Source of the DNA: Pseudorhodobacter wandonensis
GTDB taxonomy: Bacteria; Pseudomonadota; Alphaproteobacteria; Rhodobacterales; Rhodobacteraceae
Length of the DNA: 64,000 bases
NCBI RefSeq assembly: GCF_001202035.1
Contig: NZ_LGHT01000031.1
Span: 186,001 to 250,000 of the forward strand
Reading direction: 5' to 3'
Part shown: positions 44,228 through 52,026 of the stretch, one piece after another
Layout: every line of letters starts with the position of its first letter
Position numbering within the stretch: the stretch's first letter is position 1
Notes under the pieces: model-generated
What the model saw: the letters and a program-made list of their open reading frames with translations, nothing else
What the model was told of the DNA's origin: nothing
Databases searched by the model: none
Made by a program: the position numbers and the translations under genes

Positions 44228-45858
44228 GCAGCAGCTTGCTAGAGGTCAGAGACCTGAAAATCGAGGCGACAGCTTATCCACCTGGTGAGGCCCCGCGCGA
44301 TATTACCATCGTTGAAGGCGTGTCGTTCAAGGTGGAAAAGGGCAAGGTGCTGGGGCTGATCGGCGAATCCGGTGCCGGCAAATCGACTATCGGCCTGTCG
44401 TCTATGGCCTACGGCCGTGGCGGTGTGCGCATCACCGGCGGCGAGGTGTTCGTCAATGGCAACGACATACTAAAGGCGGGGCCTGCGGGGCTGCGGGCTT
44501 TGCGCGGGCATGAGGTGACGTATGTTGCCCAATCCGCCGCCGCCGCCTTTAACCCCGCGAAAAAGCTGATGGAACAGGTGATTGAAACCACCCTGCACCA
44601 TGGGCTGATGACACGGGCCGAGGCTGAAGAGCGCGCTGTGTCGCTGTTTGCACGGCTGGGCCTGCCAAAACCCGAAAGCATCGGCAACCGCTATCCGCAC
44701 CAGGTCTCAGGCGGTCAGTTGCAACGGGTGATGACAGCGATGGCGCTGTGCCCGAAACCCGATCTTGTGGTGTTCGATGAGCCCACAACCGCGCTGGACG
44801 TGACGACGCAAATCGAGGTGCTCGCCGCGATCAAAGAGGCGATTGCCGATACTGGCGTTGCGGCCCTTTATATCACGCATGATCTGGCCGTTGTGGCGCA
44901 GGTTGCAGACCATATTCTGGTGCTGCAAGGCGGGCAGATGATCGAATACGGCACGATCGACCATATCATCAATTCGCCGTCTGAACCTTATACCCAAGCC
45001 TTGGTTTCGGTACGCTCGATCAATCATCACGAAAAATCGGGCGGCGCGCCGGTGCTGTCGGTGCGCGATGTCACTGCGCGGTATCGCGGCACCAAGTTTG
45101 ACGTGCTGAAAAACATCACGCTGGACCTGCCCGAGGCACAAACCCTTGCAATCGTGGGCGAATCCGGTTCCGGCAAATCCACTTTGGCCCGCGTGATTAC
45201 CGGGCTGTTGCCGCCATCATCGGGGGAAATCACCTTTGATGGCCGCGTTTTGCCTGCGGATTTTGAGGCAAGAACCCGCGATGATCTGCGCGAGGTGCAG
45301 ATGATCTATCAGATGGCCGATGTCGCGATGAACCCGCGCCAAACTGTCGGCACGATCATCGGCCGCCCGCTCGAATTCTATTTCGGCCTGCGCGGCGATG
45401 CCAAAAAGCAGCGCGTGCAAGAGCTGCTGGATGAAATCGAAATGGGCGAGGGCTATATCCACCGCTATCCGGCCGAGCTTTCAGGCGGGCAAAAACAGCG
45501 CGTTTGTATCGCCCGCGCTCTGGCTGCCAAACCCAAGGTCATTATCTGCGACGAGGTGACAAGTGCGCTTGATCCGCTGGTGGCCGATGGCATCTTGAAA
45601 CTGCTGCTGGATCTGCAAAAGCGCGAAAACGTGGCCTATCTGTTCATCACCCATGATCTCGCGACCGTCCGCGCCATCGCCGATAGTATTGCGGTGATGT
45701 ACCAAGGCCGCGTCGTGCGCTACGGCGGAAAAACCGAAGTGCTCAGCCCGCCTTTCGACGATTACACCGATCTTTTGCTGTCCTCGGTGCCTGAAATGGA
45801 ACTGGGTTGGCTGGAACGCACAATCGCAAATCGCAAAATGGCTGCGGCGGGAAATTAA
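44224..45858 (+). CDS. Fused dual ABC ATPase (DppD-DppF type)
   Basis: 544 residues from the ATG overlapping the permease stop. Two complete ABC modules in one chain. The first has Walker A GESGAGKST, signature VSGGQLQRV and Walker B LVVFDEPTTALD. The second has Walker A GESGSGKST, signature LSGGQKQRV and Walker B VIICDEVTSALD. This replaces the separate DppD and DppF ATPases of enteric operons. Both catalytic sites look intact. The stop codon lies in the loop of a perfect 9-bp hairpin. Confidence 0.93.
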   Translation: MSSSLLEVRDLKIEATAYPPGEAPRDITIVEGVSFKVEKGKVLGLIGESGAGKSTIGLSSMAYGRGGVRITGGEVFVNGNDILKAGPAGLRALRGHEVTYVAQSAAAAFNPAKKLMEQVIETTLHHGLMTRAEAEERAVSLFARLGLPKPESIGNRYPHQVSGGQLQRVMTAMALCPKPDLVVFDEPTTALDVTTQIEVLAAIKEAIADTGVAALYITHDLAVVAQVADHILVLQGGQMIEYGTIDHIINSPSEPYTQALVSVRSINHHEKSGGAPVLSVRDVTARYRGTKFDVLKNITLDLPEAQTLAIVGESGSGKSTLARVITGLLPPSSGEITFDGRVLPADFEARTRDDLREVQMIYQMADVAMNPRQTVGTIIGRPLEFYFGLRGDAKKQRVQELLDEIEMGEGYIHRYPAELSGGQKQRVCIARALAAKPKVIICDEVTSALDPLVADGILKLLLDLQKRENVAYLFITHDLATVRAIADSIAVMYQGRVVRYGGKTEVLSPPFDDYTDLLLSSVPEMELGWLERTIANRKMAAAGN

Positions 45859-45867
45859 TCCCGCCGC
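45844..45867 (+). terminator. Hairpin enclosing the stop codon of the ABC ATPase gene
   Basis: GCGGCGGGA / TCCCGCCGC stem with loop AATTAA, which contains the TAA stop. No immediate T-run, so it may mark mRNA 3' protection more than termination. Confidence 0.5.
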
Positions 45868-45872
45868 TCGCC

Positions 45873-45900
45873 TCATCATCTATCCTTAAATATCCCCGCC
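45873..45900 (-). repeat. Dispersed repeat, copy 8, inverted
   Basis: Minus-strand reading GGCGGGGATATTTAAGG and ATAGATGATGA, followed on the plus strand by the imperfect palindrome CCGGAGGCTCTGCCGG at 45900-45915. It lies between the ABC ATPase and the phosphodiesterase-like gene. Confidence 0.6.
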
Positions 45901-45937
45901 GGAGGCTCTGCCGGTGGGGACTGGACGAGACCGCGTT

Positions 45938-46783
45938 ATGCAAAACAAACTTCTGCTGATCATCCTCGATGGCGTGCCCTATCGCAATTGGCGCCGCTTG
46001 TTTGGCAACCTGGAAGGCTGGGTCGCGCAGGGCGAGGCGCAAGTGTGGAAAATGCGGGCGACATTGCCCTCCACCTCGGCGTCTTGTTACGCGACCATCC
46101 ACACCGGCACCCCGCCACAGGTGCATGGCACTTGGGGGAATGAGGCGGTCAAGCGCCTGACCCAACCGGATATTTTCAGCCAGACCCGTTTGGCTGGCGG
46201 CATCACAGGCGCCGTCGCGCACAGCTTTTGGTCCGAGTTTTTCAACCGGTCGCCGTTCGATCCGGTGCGCGATCTGGAATATGACGAACCTGCCAGCCAA
46301 ACGATCAACCACGGCCGCTTTCACAGCATGTATGGCTATAACCTGATCAATCAGGCGACCCCGGCCGATTATGACCTGTTCGCCACGCTGACCATGCTGA
46401 CCGAGCGGTTCGGGCTGGATTACGGTATGCTGCATACCTGCACGCTGGACAGCATGGGCCACCGTTTCGGCCACGATTGCCGCGAGATGGACCATGCAGT
46501 CTATGCGCTGGATGCCACGCTGGCGCCGTGGATCGACCGCTGGCGCCGTGCGGGTTATGAGGTGATTGTTACCGCCGACCACGGCCAGTCTATGCGGGGC
46601 CACCATGGCGGTACGGGCGAGGATCAGCAGGATTTCGCGCTGTATTATTTCGGCCCAGCCAAAGGGCCCAGCCCTGAGGTTTTGCTTGACCAGCTTAGCC
46701 TTGCGCCGACCATCCTGTCGCGATTGGGGGCTGAGATCCCGTCCAGCATGAAGGCCCCGGTGTTTTTGCAAGCGTCTGCTTGA
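45938..46783 (+). CDS. Alkaline phosphatase superfamily (nucleotide pyrophosphatase-like) hydrolase
   Basis: 281 residues. Metal-binding pattern of the superfamily: LLIILDGVPY (D10), nucleophile region ATLPSTSASCYATIHTGT, TLDSMGHRFGHD and VTADHGQSMRGHHGG. The small size and core motifs fit the type I phosphodiesterase/NPP group, which cleaves phosphate di- or monoesters. No signal peptide is present, so it acts on cytoplasmic substrates. Its position behind a Dpp-type ABC operon suggests that it processes an imported organophosphate, for example a choline phosphodiester, but this is inference. Confidence 0.82.
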   Translation: MQNKLLLIILDGVPYRNWRRLFGNLEGWVAQGEAQVWKMRATLPSTSASCYATIHTGTPPQVHGTWGNEAVKRLTQPDIFSQTRLAGGITGAVAHSFWSEFFNRSPFDPVRDLEYDEPASQTINHGRFHSMYGYNLINQATPADYDLFATLTMLTERFGLDYGMLHTCTLDSMGHRFGHDCREMDHAVYALDATLAPWIDRWRRAGYEVIVTADHGQSMRGHHGGTGEDQQDFALYYFGPAKGPSPEVLLDQLSLAPTILSRLGAEIPSSMKAPVFLQASA

Positions 46784-46792
46784 GGCAGTGAA

Positions 46793-46838
46793 GCCCTACG
46801 GGCTGCCTCCGGCGGAGGTATTTTTGCCAAGATGAAAG
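46793..46838 (+). repeat. GC hairpins plus dispersed repeat, copy 9
   Basis: AGCCCTACGGGCT hairpin, then CCTCCGGCGGAGG immediately followed by TATTTTTGCC and AAGATGAAAGG. The second hairpin plus T-run is a textbook intrinsic terminator between convergent genes. Confidence 0.7.
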
Positions 46839-46847
46839 GGCGCGCGC

Positions 46848-47816
46848 TTAGGCGTCGTCCATTGTCACGACAACCTTGCCGGTTGATTTGCGCGCACGCA
46901 GGCACTCTAGCGCCTCATTGGCTTGTGACAGCGGAAAGCGGTGGCTGATATGCGGGCGCAACCCGCCTGCTTTGTACCAGCCGAACAGGGTTTGCATGCT
47001 GTTCGCCAGGGTTTGCGGCGCAAATTTCAGATAGCCGCCCCAGTAAAGCCCGATCACGCTCAGGTTTTTCACCAACAACAGATTGGCGGGAATTTGGGGC
47101 ACATCGCCGCTTGCAAAACCGATCGGAATGAGCCGACCTTCGGGTTTGGTTGCGCGCAGGGCCTCTAGAAACGCGGGGCCGCCAACGGCATCATAAACCA
47201 CATCCACCCCGCCAAGCGCCTTTAGGGCGCCGCGCAGATCAGGTGCCTCGCTGTCGATCACATGGTCGGCGCCTGCAGCTGCTGCAATGCGCAGTTTATC
47301 CGGCCCGCGCGCCGTTGCGATTACCCGCGCGCCCATCCGCTTGCCAATTTCAACCGCCGTCAAGCCCACGCCGCCCGCTGCGCCCATCACCAACAGGGTT
47401 TCGCCCGCTTGCAGCCGTGCGCGATGATCCAGCGCAAGATGGCTGGTGCCATAGGCAATCTGAAAGGCAGCCGCTTCGTCAAACCCCATGGTGTCCGGAA
47501 TTTTGATGCAGGCGTTGGCTGCGAAACAGCCTGACTCGGCCAACCCGCCCTGGCCCGCAAAGACGGCAACCCGGTCTCCAATCTGAAAGCCATCAACCCC
47601 GTCGCCCAACGCCTCAATCGTACCTGCCAGTTCCATTCCCAGTGTCACGGGCAGGGTAGGGCGCTCTTGATAAGTACCGGAAATCATCAACAAATCTGCA
47701 AAGTTCAACCCGCAGGCCCGAATGCGCAGCCGAACCTGGTGGGGGGCTGGTGTCGCGGGCGCGATGGCACGCAGTTGCAAGGGCTGGCCAATGGTTTCCA
47801 AACGAAAAGCGCGCAT
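46848..47816 (-). CDS. MDR-type NADPH:quinone oxidoreductase
   Basis: 322 residues of the zinc-free medium-chain dehydrogenase/reductase type. GroES-like N-terminal half (VRLRIRACGLNFADLLMISG, LGMELAGTIEALGDGVDGFQIGDRVAVF); Rossmann motif GAAGGVGLTAVEIGKRMGARVIATA; and C-terminal FPLSQANEALECLRARKSTGKVVVTM. The structural and catalytic zinc cysteines of alcohol dehydrogenases are absent. It reduces quinones or enoyl-type carbonyls with NADPH. It is transcribed away from the XRE and HisN-like genes. Confidence 0.9.
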   Translation of the reverse strand: MRAFRLETIGQPLQLRAIAPATPAPHQVRLRIRACGLNFADLLMISGTYQERPTLPVTLGMELAGTIEALGDGVDGFQIGDRVAVFAGQGGLAESGCFAANACIKIPDTMGFDEAAAFQIAYGTSHLALDHRARLQAGETLLVMGAAGGVGLTAVEIGKRMGARVIATARGPDKLRIAAAAGADHVIDSEAPDLRGALKALGGVDVVYDAVGGPAFLEALRATKPEGRLIPIGFASGDVPQIPANLLLVKNLSVIGLYWGGYLKFAPQTLANSMQTLFGWYKAGGLRPHISHRFPLSQANEALECLRARKSTGKVVVTMDDA

Positions 47817-47922
47817 TTTAGGTTGTTTCCTGCGGTTGGTGTTGCGGAAAGTTACGTTGTTTTAAGAGGTTTCGCCAGAGTATGTGCCTATTGCAATTTA
47901 CAACTATGGCAAAGGCGTGTTG

Positions 47923-47941
47923 CATTTTGCAATGCAAAATG
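47923..47941. promoter_or_regulatory. 19-bp perfect palindrome, candidate operator
   Basis: CATTTTGCA-A-TGCAAAATG, arms of nine bases around one central A. It sits in the divergent region between the quinone oxidoreductase and XRE genes, about 40 bp before the structured RNA candidate. The XRE protein is a possible binder, unproven. Confidence 0.5.
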
Positions 47942-47964
47942 AAAAACACGTTAGTGGCGAGTAC

Positions 47965-48058
47965 TTGCAATGCAGAGCATCCGGTGGGAGACTGCCGTGT
48001 CAGGGCGAAAAGCCCTGTCCATCCGGATCGAGGGACCTGTCTAAAAGGACAGGTTTTT
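47965..48058 (+). ncRNA. Candidate small RNA ending in an intrinsic terminator
   Basis: Plus-strand segment with an outer pairing ATCCGG / CCGGAT (47979-47984 with 48023-48028). Inside it a perfect hairpin CAGGGC-GAAAA-GCCCTG (48001-48017). Then comes a terminator stem ACCTGTC / GACAGGT (48035-48054) with TTTTT. The 5' end is unknown. No coding gene upstream on this strand needs a terminator, so a short transcript is the simplest reading. A leader/attenuator for the XRE gene starting 80 bp later is the alternative. Confidence 0.45.
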
Positions 48059-48137
48059 CAGATTTTTTCTGTGGAGGTAGTTTTGGCACGATTTTTGCTT
48101 GTATTGGGGCAATGCGACTTTATAGATGGAGTAATTG

Positions 48138-48500
48138 ATGAAACACCCTGTTGACGCCCATGTCGGCAAGCGTATCCGCCACCGCCGCTGGATGGTGGGA
48201 ATGACACAGCAGCAGCTTGCCGATAAAGTCGGCATCAAGTTTCAGCAGATCCAGAAATATGAAACCGGCATGAACCGCGTTTCAGCGTCGCGCCTTTGGG
48301 ATGTGGCCGAAGCGCTTGATGTAACGATCAGCTTTTTCTTTGAAGGTCTTGACGACGCACGCGAAGCACCGCGCGGTGTTGAAGGCGATATGATGGCCGA
48401 TAAAGAAGCGCTTGAGCTCGTCCGCTCTTATTATGCGATCCCCGAGGCGCAGCGCCGTCGCCTGTTTGATCTGGCCCGCGTTCTGAGTGACGTTGCCTGA
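48138..48500 (+). CDS. XRE-family HTH regulator
   Basis: 120 residues from an ATG with GGAG upstream. The HTH_3 domain spans residues about 10-65 (VGKRIRHRRWMVGMTQQQLADKVGIKFQQIQKYETGMNRV). A C-terminal helical tail follows (FFFEGLDD...MADKEALELVRSYYAIPEAQRRRLFDLARVL). Proteins of this exact layout are widespread in Rhodobacterales, often several per genome; their targets are largely unknown. It may bind the 19-bp palindrome upstream. Confidence 0.88.
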   Translation: MKHPVDAHVGKRIRHRRWMVGMTQQQLADKVGIKFQQIQKYETGMNRVSASRLWDVAEALDVTISFFFEGLDDAREAPRGVEGDMMADKEALELVRSYYAIPEAQRRRLFDLARVLSDVA

Positions 48501-48572
48501 CCAAAGCTCTGCTTTTTGTTGACCCGCGCTGCACAACGGGCTAGCGCGGGTAGGACGTTTGCGGAGAAAACC

Positions 48573-49367
48573 ATGCTTGCCCAATCTGATATAGACGATA
48601 TTCGTGCCACCGCGGCCGAGCTTGCCGATGCTGCCCGTATCGCCACGCTGGCACATTTCCGTAAACCGGGTCTGACAGCCGATACCAAGGAAACCACGCA
48701 TTTTGACCCTGTGACCGTGGCCGACCGCGCCTCGGAACAGGCGATGCGTGCGATCTTGCAGCGCCGCCGCCCGCATGACGGCATTTTGGGCGAGGAATTT
48801 GGCACGACCACCGGCAGCTCTGGTCTGACATGGGTGCTTGATCCAATCGACGGAACGCGCGGCTATCTGTCTGGCACGCCCACCTGGGGTGTTCTGATCT
48901 CAATCGCAGATGATACCGGCCCGATTTACGGCATCATCGACCAACCCTACATCCAGGAACGGTTTGAGGGCGGGTTTGGTGCAGCAACCGTTACCGGCCC
49001 AATGGGGGCAGCCGCGTTGCAATGCCGTGCGCCGCGCCCGTTGTCGCAGGCTATCATGCTGTCAACTTTCCCCGAGGTCGGCACCCCTGACGAAGGCGCT
49101 GCCTTTCGCCGTGTTGTGCCAAATGTCCGGCTGGTGCGCTATGGAATGGATTGCTACGGCTATGCGCTGCTTGCGGCAGGTCAGGTTGATCTGGTGATCG
49201 AGGCAGGCCTGCAAACCTATGATGTGCAGGCCCCCATCGCAGTGATCGAGGCTGCGGGCGGCATCGTTACCAACTGGCAGGGCCAGCCCGCCCATAACGG
49301 CGGCCAAATCCTCGCCGCCGCCAACGCCGATATTCACGCCGCCGCTATGGCCCTATTGAACAGCTAA
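48573..49367 (+). CDS. hisN: Inositol-monophosphatase family phosphatase, probable histidinol phosphatase (HisN)
   Basis: 264 residues. Metal sites of the IMPase fold: GEEFG (E), WVLDPIDGTRGYLSGTPTWGVLI (D-P-I-D-G-T) and a third region at GLQTYDVQAPIAVIEAAGGIVTNWQG. The GTRGYLSGxPTWG variant is the form seen in HisN histidinol phosphatases of actinobacteria and alphaproteobacteria, rather than NTxNF of SuhB/inositol phosphatases. No other his genes are nearby, so the symbol rests on the motif only. The upstream RBS is GGAGAAAA. Confidence 0.75.
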   Translation: MLAQSDIDDIRATAAELADAARIATLAHFRKPGLTADTKETTHFDPVTVADRASEQAMRAILQRRRPHDGILGEEFGTTTGSSGLTWVLDPIDGTRGYLSGTPTWGVLISIADDTGPIYGIIDQPYIQERFEGGFGAATVTGPMGAAALQCRAPRPLSQAIMLSTFPEVGTPDEGAAFRRVVPNVRLVRYGMDCYGYALLAAGQVDLVIEAGLQTYDVQAPIAVIEAAGGIVTNWQGQPAHNGGQILAAANADIHAAAMALLNS

Positions 49368-49380
49368 GCGCCCCGCATTC

Positions 49381-49435
49381 TCTTTGGCAAAAATATCCTC
49401 GCCGAAGGCACCGGTTTTATCAAAAACCGGTTTCG
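49381..49435 (-). repeat. Dispersed repeat, copy 10, inverted, with hairpin
   Basis: Minus-strand reading GGCGAGGATATTTTTGCC and AAAGA at 49381-49403. Beside it is the perfect hairpin ACCGGTTTT-ATC-AAAAACCGGT. It fills the gap between convergent hisN-like and glyoxalase genes. Confidence 0.65.
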
Positions 49436-49442
49436 CGCCTGT

Positions 49443-49871
49443 TCACCAATGCCCGATATTCGGCGCACTTGCCCAAGGTTCGGCGGGCGGCAAGGCATCG
49501 CCTGCCTGCAACAGCTCCACCGACACATTGTCAGGGCTGCGCACAAAGGCCATATGCCCGTCACGCGGCGGGCGGTTGATCACAACACCGTTCGCCGCCA
49601 AATGGGCACAGGTTTCATAAATATTATCAACACGATAGGCCAGATGGCCGAAATGCCGGCTATCGCTTGGCAAACCCTCATCGCCATCCCAGTTATAGGT
49701 CAGTTCGACAGGGCACTCCGGTTGGTCTGGTGGGGCCATGAAGATCAACGAGAACCGGCCCTTTTCGCTGTCCATACGTTTGGTTTCAACCAGCCCAAGC
49801 AGCTTGTAAAACGCCATCGAGGCGTCAAGGTCTTTTACGCGAACCATCGTGTGCAGGTATTTCAGTGTCAT
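49443..49871 (-). CDS. gloA: Glyoxalase I family (VOC) protein, lactoylglutathione lyase-like
   Basis: 142 residues forming two VOC repeats. Metal-ligand positions are the His in YLHTMVRVKDL, Glu in PVELTYNW, His in HFGHLAYRV and Glu in NVSVELLQ. This H-E-H-E pattern and the length match GloA, which isomerises the hemithioacetal of methylglyoxal and glutathione. The motif ...GKFSLIFMAPP is kept as GRFSLIFMAPP. The gene is single and convergent with the HisN-like gene. Confidence 0.88.
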   Translation of the reverse strand: MTLKYLHTMVRVKDLDASMAFYKLLGLVETKRMDSEKGRFSLIFMAPPDQPECPVELTYNWDGDEGLPSDSRHFGHLAYRVDNIYETCAHLAANGVVINRPPRDGHMAFVRSPDNVSVELLQAGDALPPAEPWASAPNIGHW

Positions 49872-50255
49872 ATGTCTCTCCTAATTCTGCGCCTGACTAT
49901 AGGCCGATATTCAAGGAATGCGAGCCGAATGCAGGCGATATTTTGCAGCCACTCCCCGTAACCAAGCCCCGCAGCATGTGGCTTCGTTTGCGGCCCTGCG
50001 GAGGGTGCCGGGTTGGGTGAACCGATCGCAACGCACATTTACCCCACCCACAGGGCAAAAGGCCGCAGAACAGGTCTTTGCCAAAATTGCACAAATTCCG
50101 CCCCCCATTTAATGCCGTTTTTCAGCAGCTTCCGTCGCGAAACAGATGCAAAACGCGCCACGGCCACTGGGTCTTGCCCCCATACCCCCCAATCTCTTAT
50201 GCTGCGCCCCAACCCCCCGATGTTCCGGGGCCAACCCCATTTGCACGAGGCCCCG
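49872..50255. other. 384-bp intergenic region with no recognised gene
   Basis: Lies between divergent gloA and thyX. Frames open into it from thyX (in-frame ATGs at 50199 and 50220), but the predicted extension is proline-rich and lacks ThyX similarity. It contains pyrimidine-rich stretches (CCCCATACCCCCC). No tRNA, repeat copy or clear terminator is seen. Confidence 0.6.
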
Positions 50256-51164
50256 ATGCCCCTATCCCCCGACCAAATCGCTGAGATCAATGACCAGCGC
50301 AGCACACCAAAACCCACCTTGCGCGCCGTGTCCGAGGGGATGGAAGCGCATCTGTACCATGCGCATGAGGTGCTCGATCACGGGTTCATCCGCGTGATCG
50401 ATTATATGGGCGATGATGCCGCTATCGTGCAGGCCGCCCGCGTCAGCTATGGTGCTGGAACCAAACATGTTTCCAATGACGAAGGCCTGATCCGCTATCT
50501 GATGCGCCACTGGCATTCGACCCCGTTCGAGATGTGCGAAATCAAGCTGCACGTCAAATTGCCGGTCTTTGTCGCCCGCCAATGGATCCGCCACCGCACC
50601 GCCAATGTGAACGAATATTCCGCGCGCTACTCGATCTTGGACCGCGAGTTTTATATCCCCGCGCCCGAGCAACTCGCCGCGCAATCGGTGGTCAACAACC
50701 AAGGCCGCGGCGCGGTTTTGACGGGGGATGAGGCCGCGCGCGTACTGGAAATGCTGAAACGCGATTCGAACACCGCTTATGACCATTATGAAGAGATGCT
50801 GTCCCAAGACGGCCAGCAGGGCCTCGCCCGCGAACTCGCCCGCATGAACCTGCCTGCCAATATCTATACCCAATGGTATTGGAAGGTTGACCTGCACAAC
50901 CTGTTCCACTTCCTCCGCCTGCGCGCCGACGCCCACGCGCAATACGAAATCCGCGTCTATGCCGACGCGATCTGCAAAGTCGTCGCCGACTGGGTCCCAA
51001 TCGCCTTTGCGGCCTTTGAGGATTACCGGATGGGCGGCGCAACCCTGAGCGGCAAAGCGATCGATTGCGTGCGCCGGATGCTGAAAGGCGAAGAGGTCAC
51101 GCAGGAGAATTCCGGCATGAGCAAAGGGGAATGGCGGGAGTTTATGGGAGTGGTTGAAGGGTGA
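50256..51164 (+). CDS. thyX: FAD-dependent thymidylate synthase ThyX
   Basis: 302 residues from the ATG with GAGG upstream. The ThyX signature RHR-x7-S is present (R112-H113-R114 to S122, [11 protein letters not shown]). FAD/dUMP contacts are expected in [23 protein letters not shown] and [19 protein letters not shown]. It methylates dUMP using methylene-tetrahydrofolate and FADH2, replacing ThyA. Longer starts exist but add non-homologous sequence. The AT-rich toxin-antitoxin insert follows 84 bp downstream. Confidence 0.95.
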   Translation: MPLSPDQIAEINDQRSTPKPTLRAVSEGMEAHLYHAHEVLDHGFIRVIDYMGDDAAIVQAARVSYGAGTKHVSNDEGLIRYLMRHWHSTPFEMCEIKLHVKLPVFVARQWIRHRTANVNEYSARYSILDREFYIPAPEQLAAQSVVNNQGRGAVLTGDEAARVLEMLKRDSNTAYDHYEEMLSQDGQQGLARELARMNLPANIYTQWYWKVDLHNLFHFLRLRADAHAQYEIRVYADAICKVVADWVPIAFAAFEDYRMGGATLSGKAIDCVRRMLKGEEVTQENSGMSKGEWREFMGVVEG

Positions 51165-51217
51165 ATACTGTGATGGGTGAAAAATTTTCTTCTTGCGATC
51201 TGGTTCAGAACGTATCA

Positions 51218-51235
51218 GTAACTAAATTTAGTTAC
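51218..51235. promoter_or_regulatory. 18-bp perfect palindrome, probable HicB operator
   Basis: GTAACTAAATTTAGTTAC, perfectly self-complementary, 12 bp upstream of the toxin-gene ATG. HicAB systems are autoregulated through palindromes in this position, so this is a good operator candidate. Confidence 0.7.
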
Positions 51236-51247
51236 ATGTGAGGTTGG

Positions 51248-51493
51248 ATGAGCAGGTCAGACAAACTCATCGAACGTTTCAAATCGAGACCTTCTGATTT
51301 TCAGTGGTCAGAAATGGAAAGAATGCTAAGAGGGTTTGGGTACAGTATGGCAAATGGGTCTGGATCACGGCGCACTTTCTCGGGTGCTGGGCTTCCTAAG
51401 ATTAAACTTCATGAGCCTCATCCGAACCCAGTGGTCAAACAATATGTGCTTGACCAAGTTAAAGAGCTTTTGGAGAGAGAAGCGCTGATATGA
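51248..51493 (+). CDS. HicA-family toxin
   Basis: 81 residues with GTGAGG before the ATG. The fold pattern WSEMERMLRGFGYSMANGSGSRRTFSGAGLPKIKLHEPHPNPVVKQYVLDQVKELLE is that of the compact HicA mRNA interferases. The canonical catalytic histidine of the GSHH motif is replaced by GSGSRRTF. The later HEPHPNP segment keeps histidines, which defines a recognised HicA subgroup whose activity is less certain. It overlaps hicB by 4 nt and is led by a perfect palindrome. Base composition is lower in GC than the flanks. Confidence 0.87.
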   Translation: MSRSDKLIERFKSRPSDFQWSEMERMLRGFGYSMANGSGSRRTFSGAGLPKIKLHEPHPNPVVKQYVLDQVKELLEREALI

Positions 51494-52026
51494 AACATAT
51501 GCAGTACAAAGGCCAGTTTGGTTCGGCAGAGGTGTCAGTCGAAGATGGGGTGGTGTTTGGGAAATTGCTATTCATTCGTGATCTTATCACCTATGAGTCT
51601 GAGTCCCCTAGCGGCTTACAAGCAGCTTTTGAAGCGGCGGTAGACGAGTACCTTGCAGATTGTGTTGAAGAGGGAAGGGAAGCAGATCGTCCGCTCAAGG
51701 GACAGTTCAATGTAAGAGTTGCGCCGTCTTTACATCGGAGCCTCGCAATAGCTGCATCGCAATGCGACAAAAGCTTGAACGATTATGTAGAGACAATTCT
51801 AAGCTGCCATGAGCATATTGATAGCAATGGAAATGTTAAGCAGAGTAAAGCGGAGATAACCGTTCTACTTCAAGGTTCTAATGAGCCTGCTATATTTATG
51901 TCTGCGGTGGGTACTAAGAAACACCTTGGATCTCGCCTCTCAGATGCGCACATTGGTGGGGCAACTGGACAACGTGATACTAGCAAATCGATCTGGAATG
52001 TCTCCGCTGTACCGCGGGTGCAATAA
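51490..52026 (+). CDS. HicB-family antitoxin with C-terminal extension
   Basis: 178 residues. Residues 1-65 form the HicB partial RNase-H-like domain (YKGQFGSAEVSVEDGVVFGKLLFIRDLITYESESPSGLQAAFEAAVDEYL). Residues about 75-112 are a ribbon-helix-helix segment (KGQFNVRVAPSLHRSLAIAASQCDKSLNDYVETIL) for DNA binding and autoregulation. A further 65 residues without a recognised domain follow. Its ATG overlaps hicA and its TAA overlaps the next ATG (TAATG). It should neutralise HicA and bind the upstream palindrome. Confidence 0.87.
   Translation: MKHMQYKGQFGSAEVSVEDGVVFGKLLFIRDLITYESESPSGLQAAFEAAVDEYLADCVEEGREADRPLKGQFNVRVAPSLHRSLAIAASQCDKSLNDYVETILSCHEHIDSNGNVKQSKAEITVLLQGSNEPAIFMSAVGTKKHLGSRLSDAHIGGATGQRDTSKSIWNVSAVPRVQ

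Larger units (their letters stand above)
47817..48137. other. 321-bp divergent intergenic region with regulatory elements
   Basis: No protein gene is supported here. The stretch is AT-richer than its surroundings and carries TTGCAAT three times (near 47891, 47928 and 47965), a 19-bp palindrome, and a structured segment ending in a strong terminator (separate entries). Confidence 0.7.

Noticed and set aside
47965-48058. Structured RNA considered as suhB-type sRNA or known riboswitch
   Set aside because: The inositol-phosphatase-family gene is nearby but an XRE gene intervenes. I cannot match the pairing to a named family without a covariance search.
48573-49367. Naming the phosphatase suhB
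   Set aside because: The GTRGYLSGxPTWG segment differs from the NTxNF pattern typical of SuhB/inositol monophosphatase and fits HisN better.
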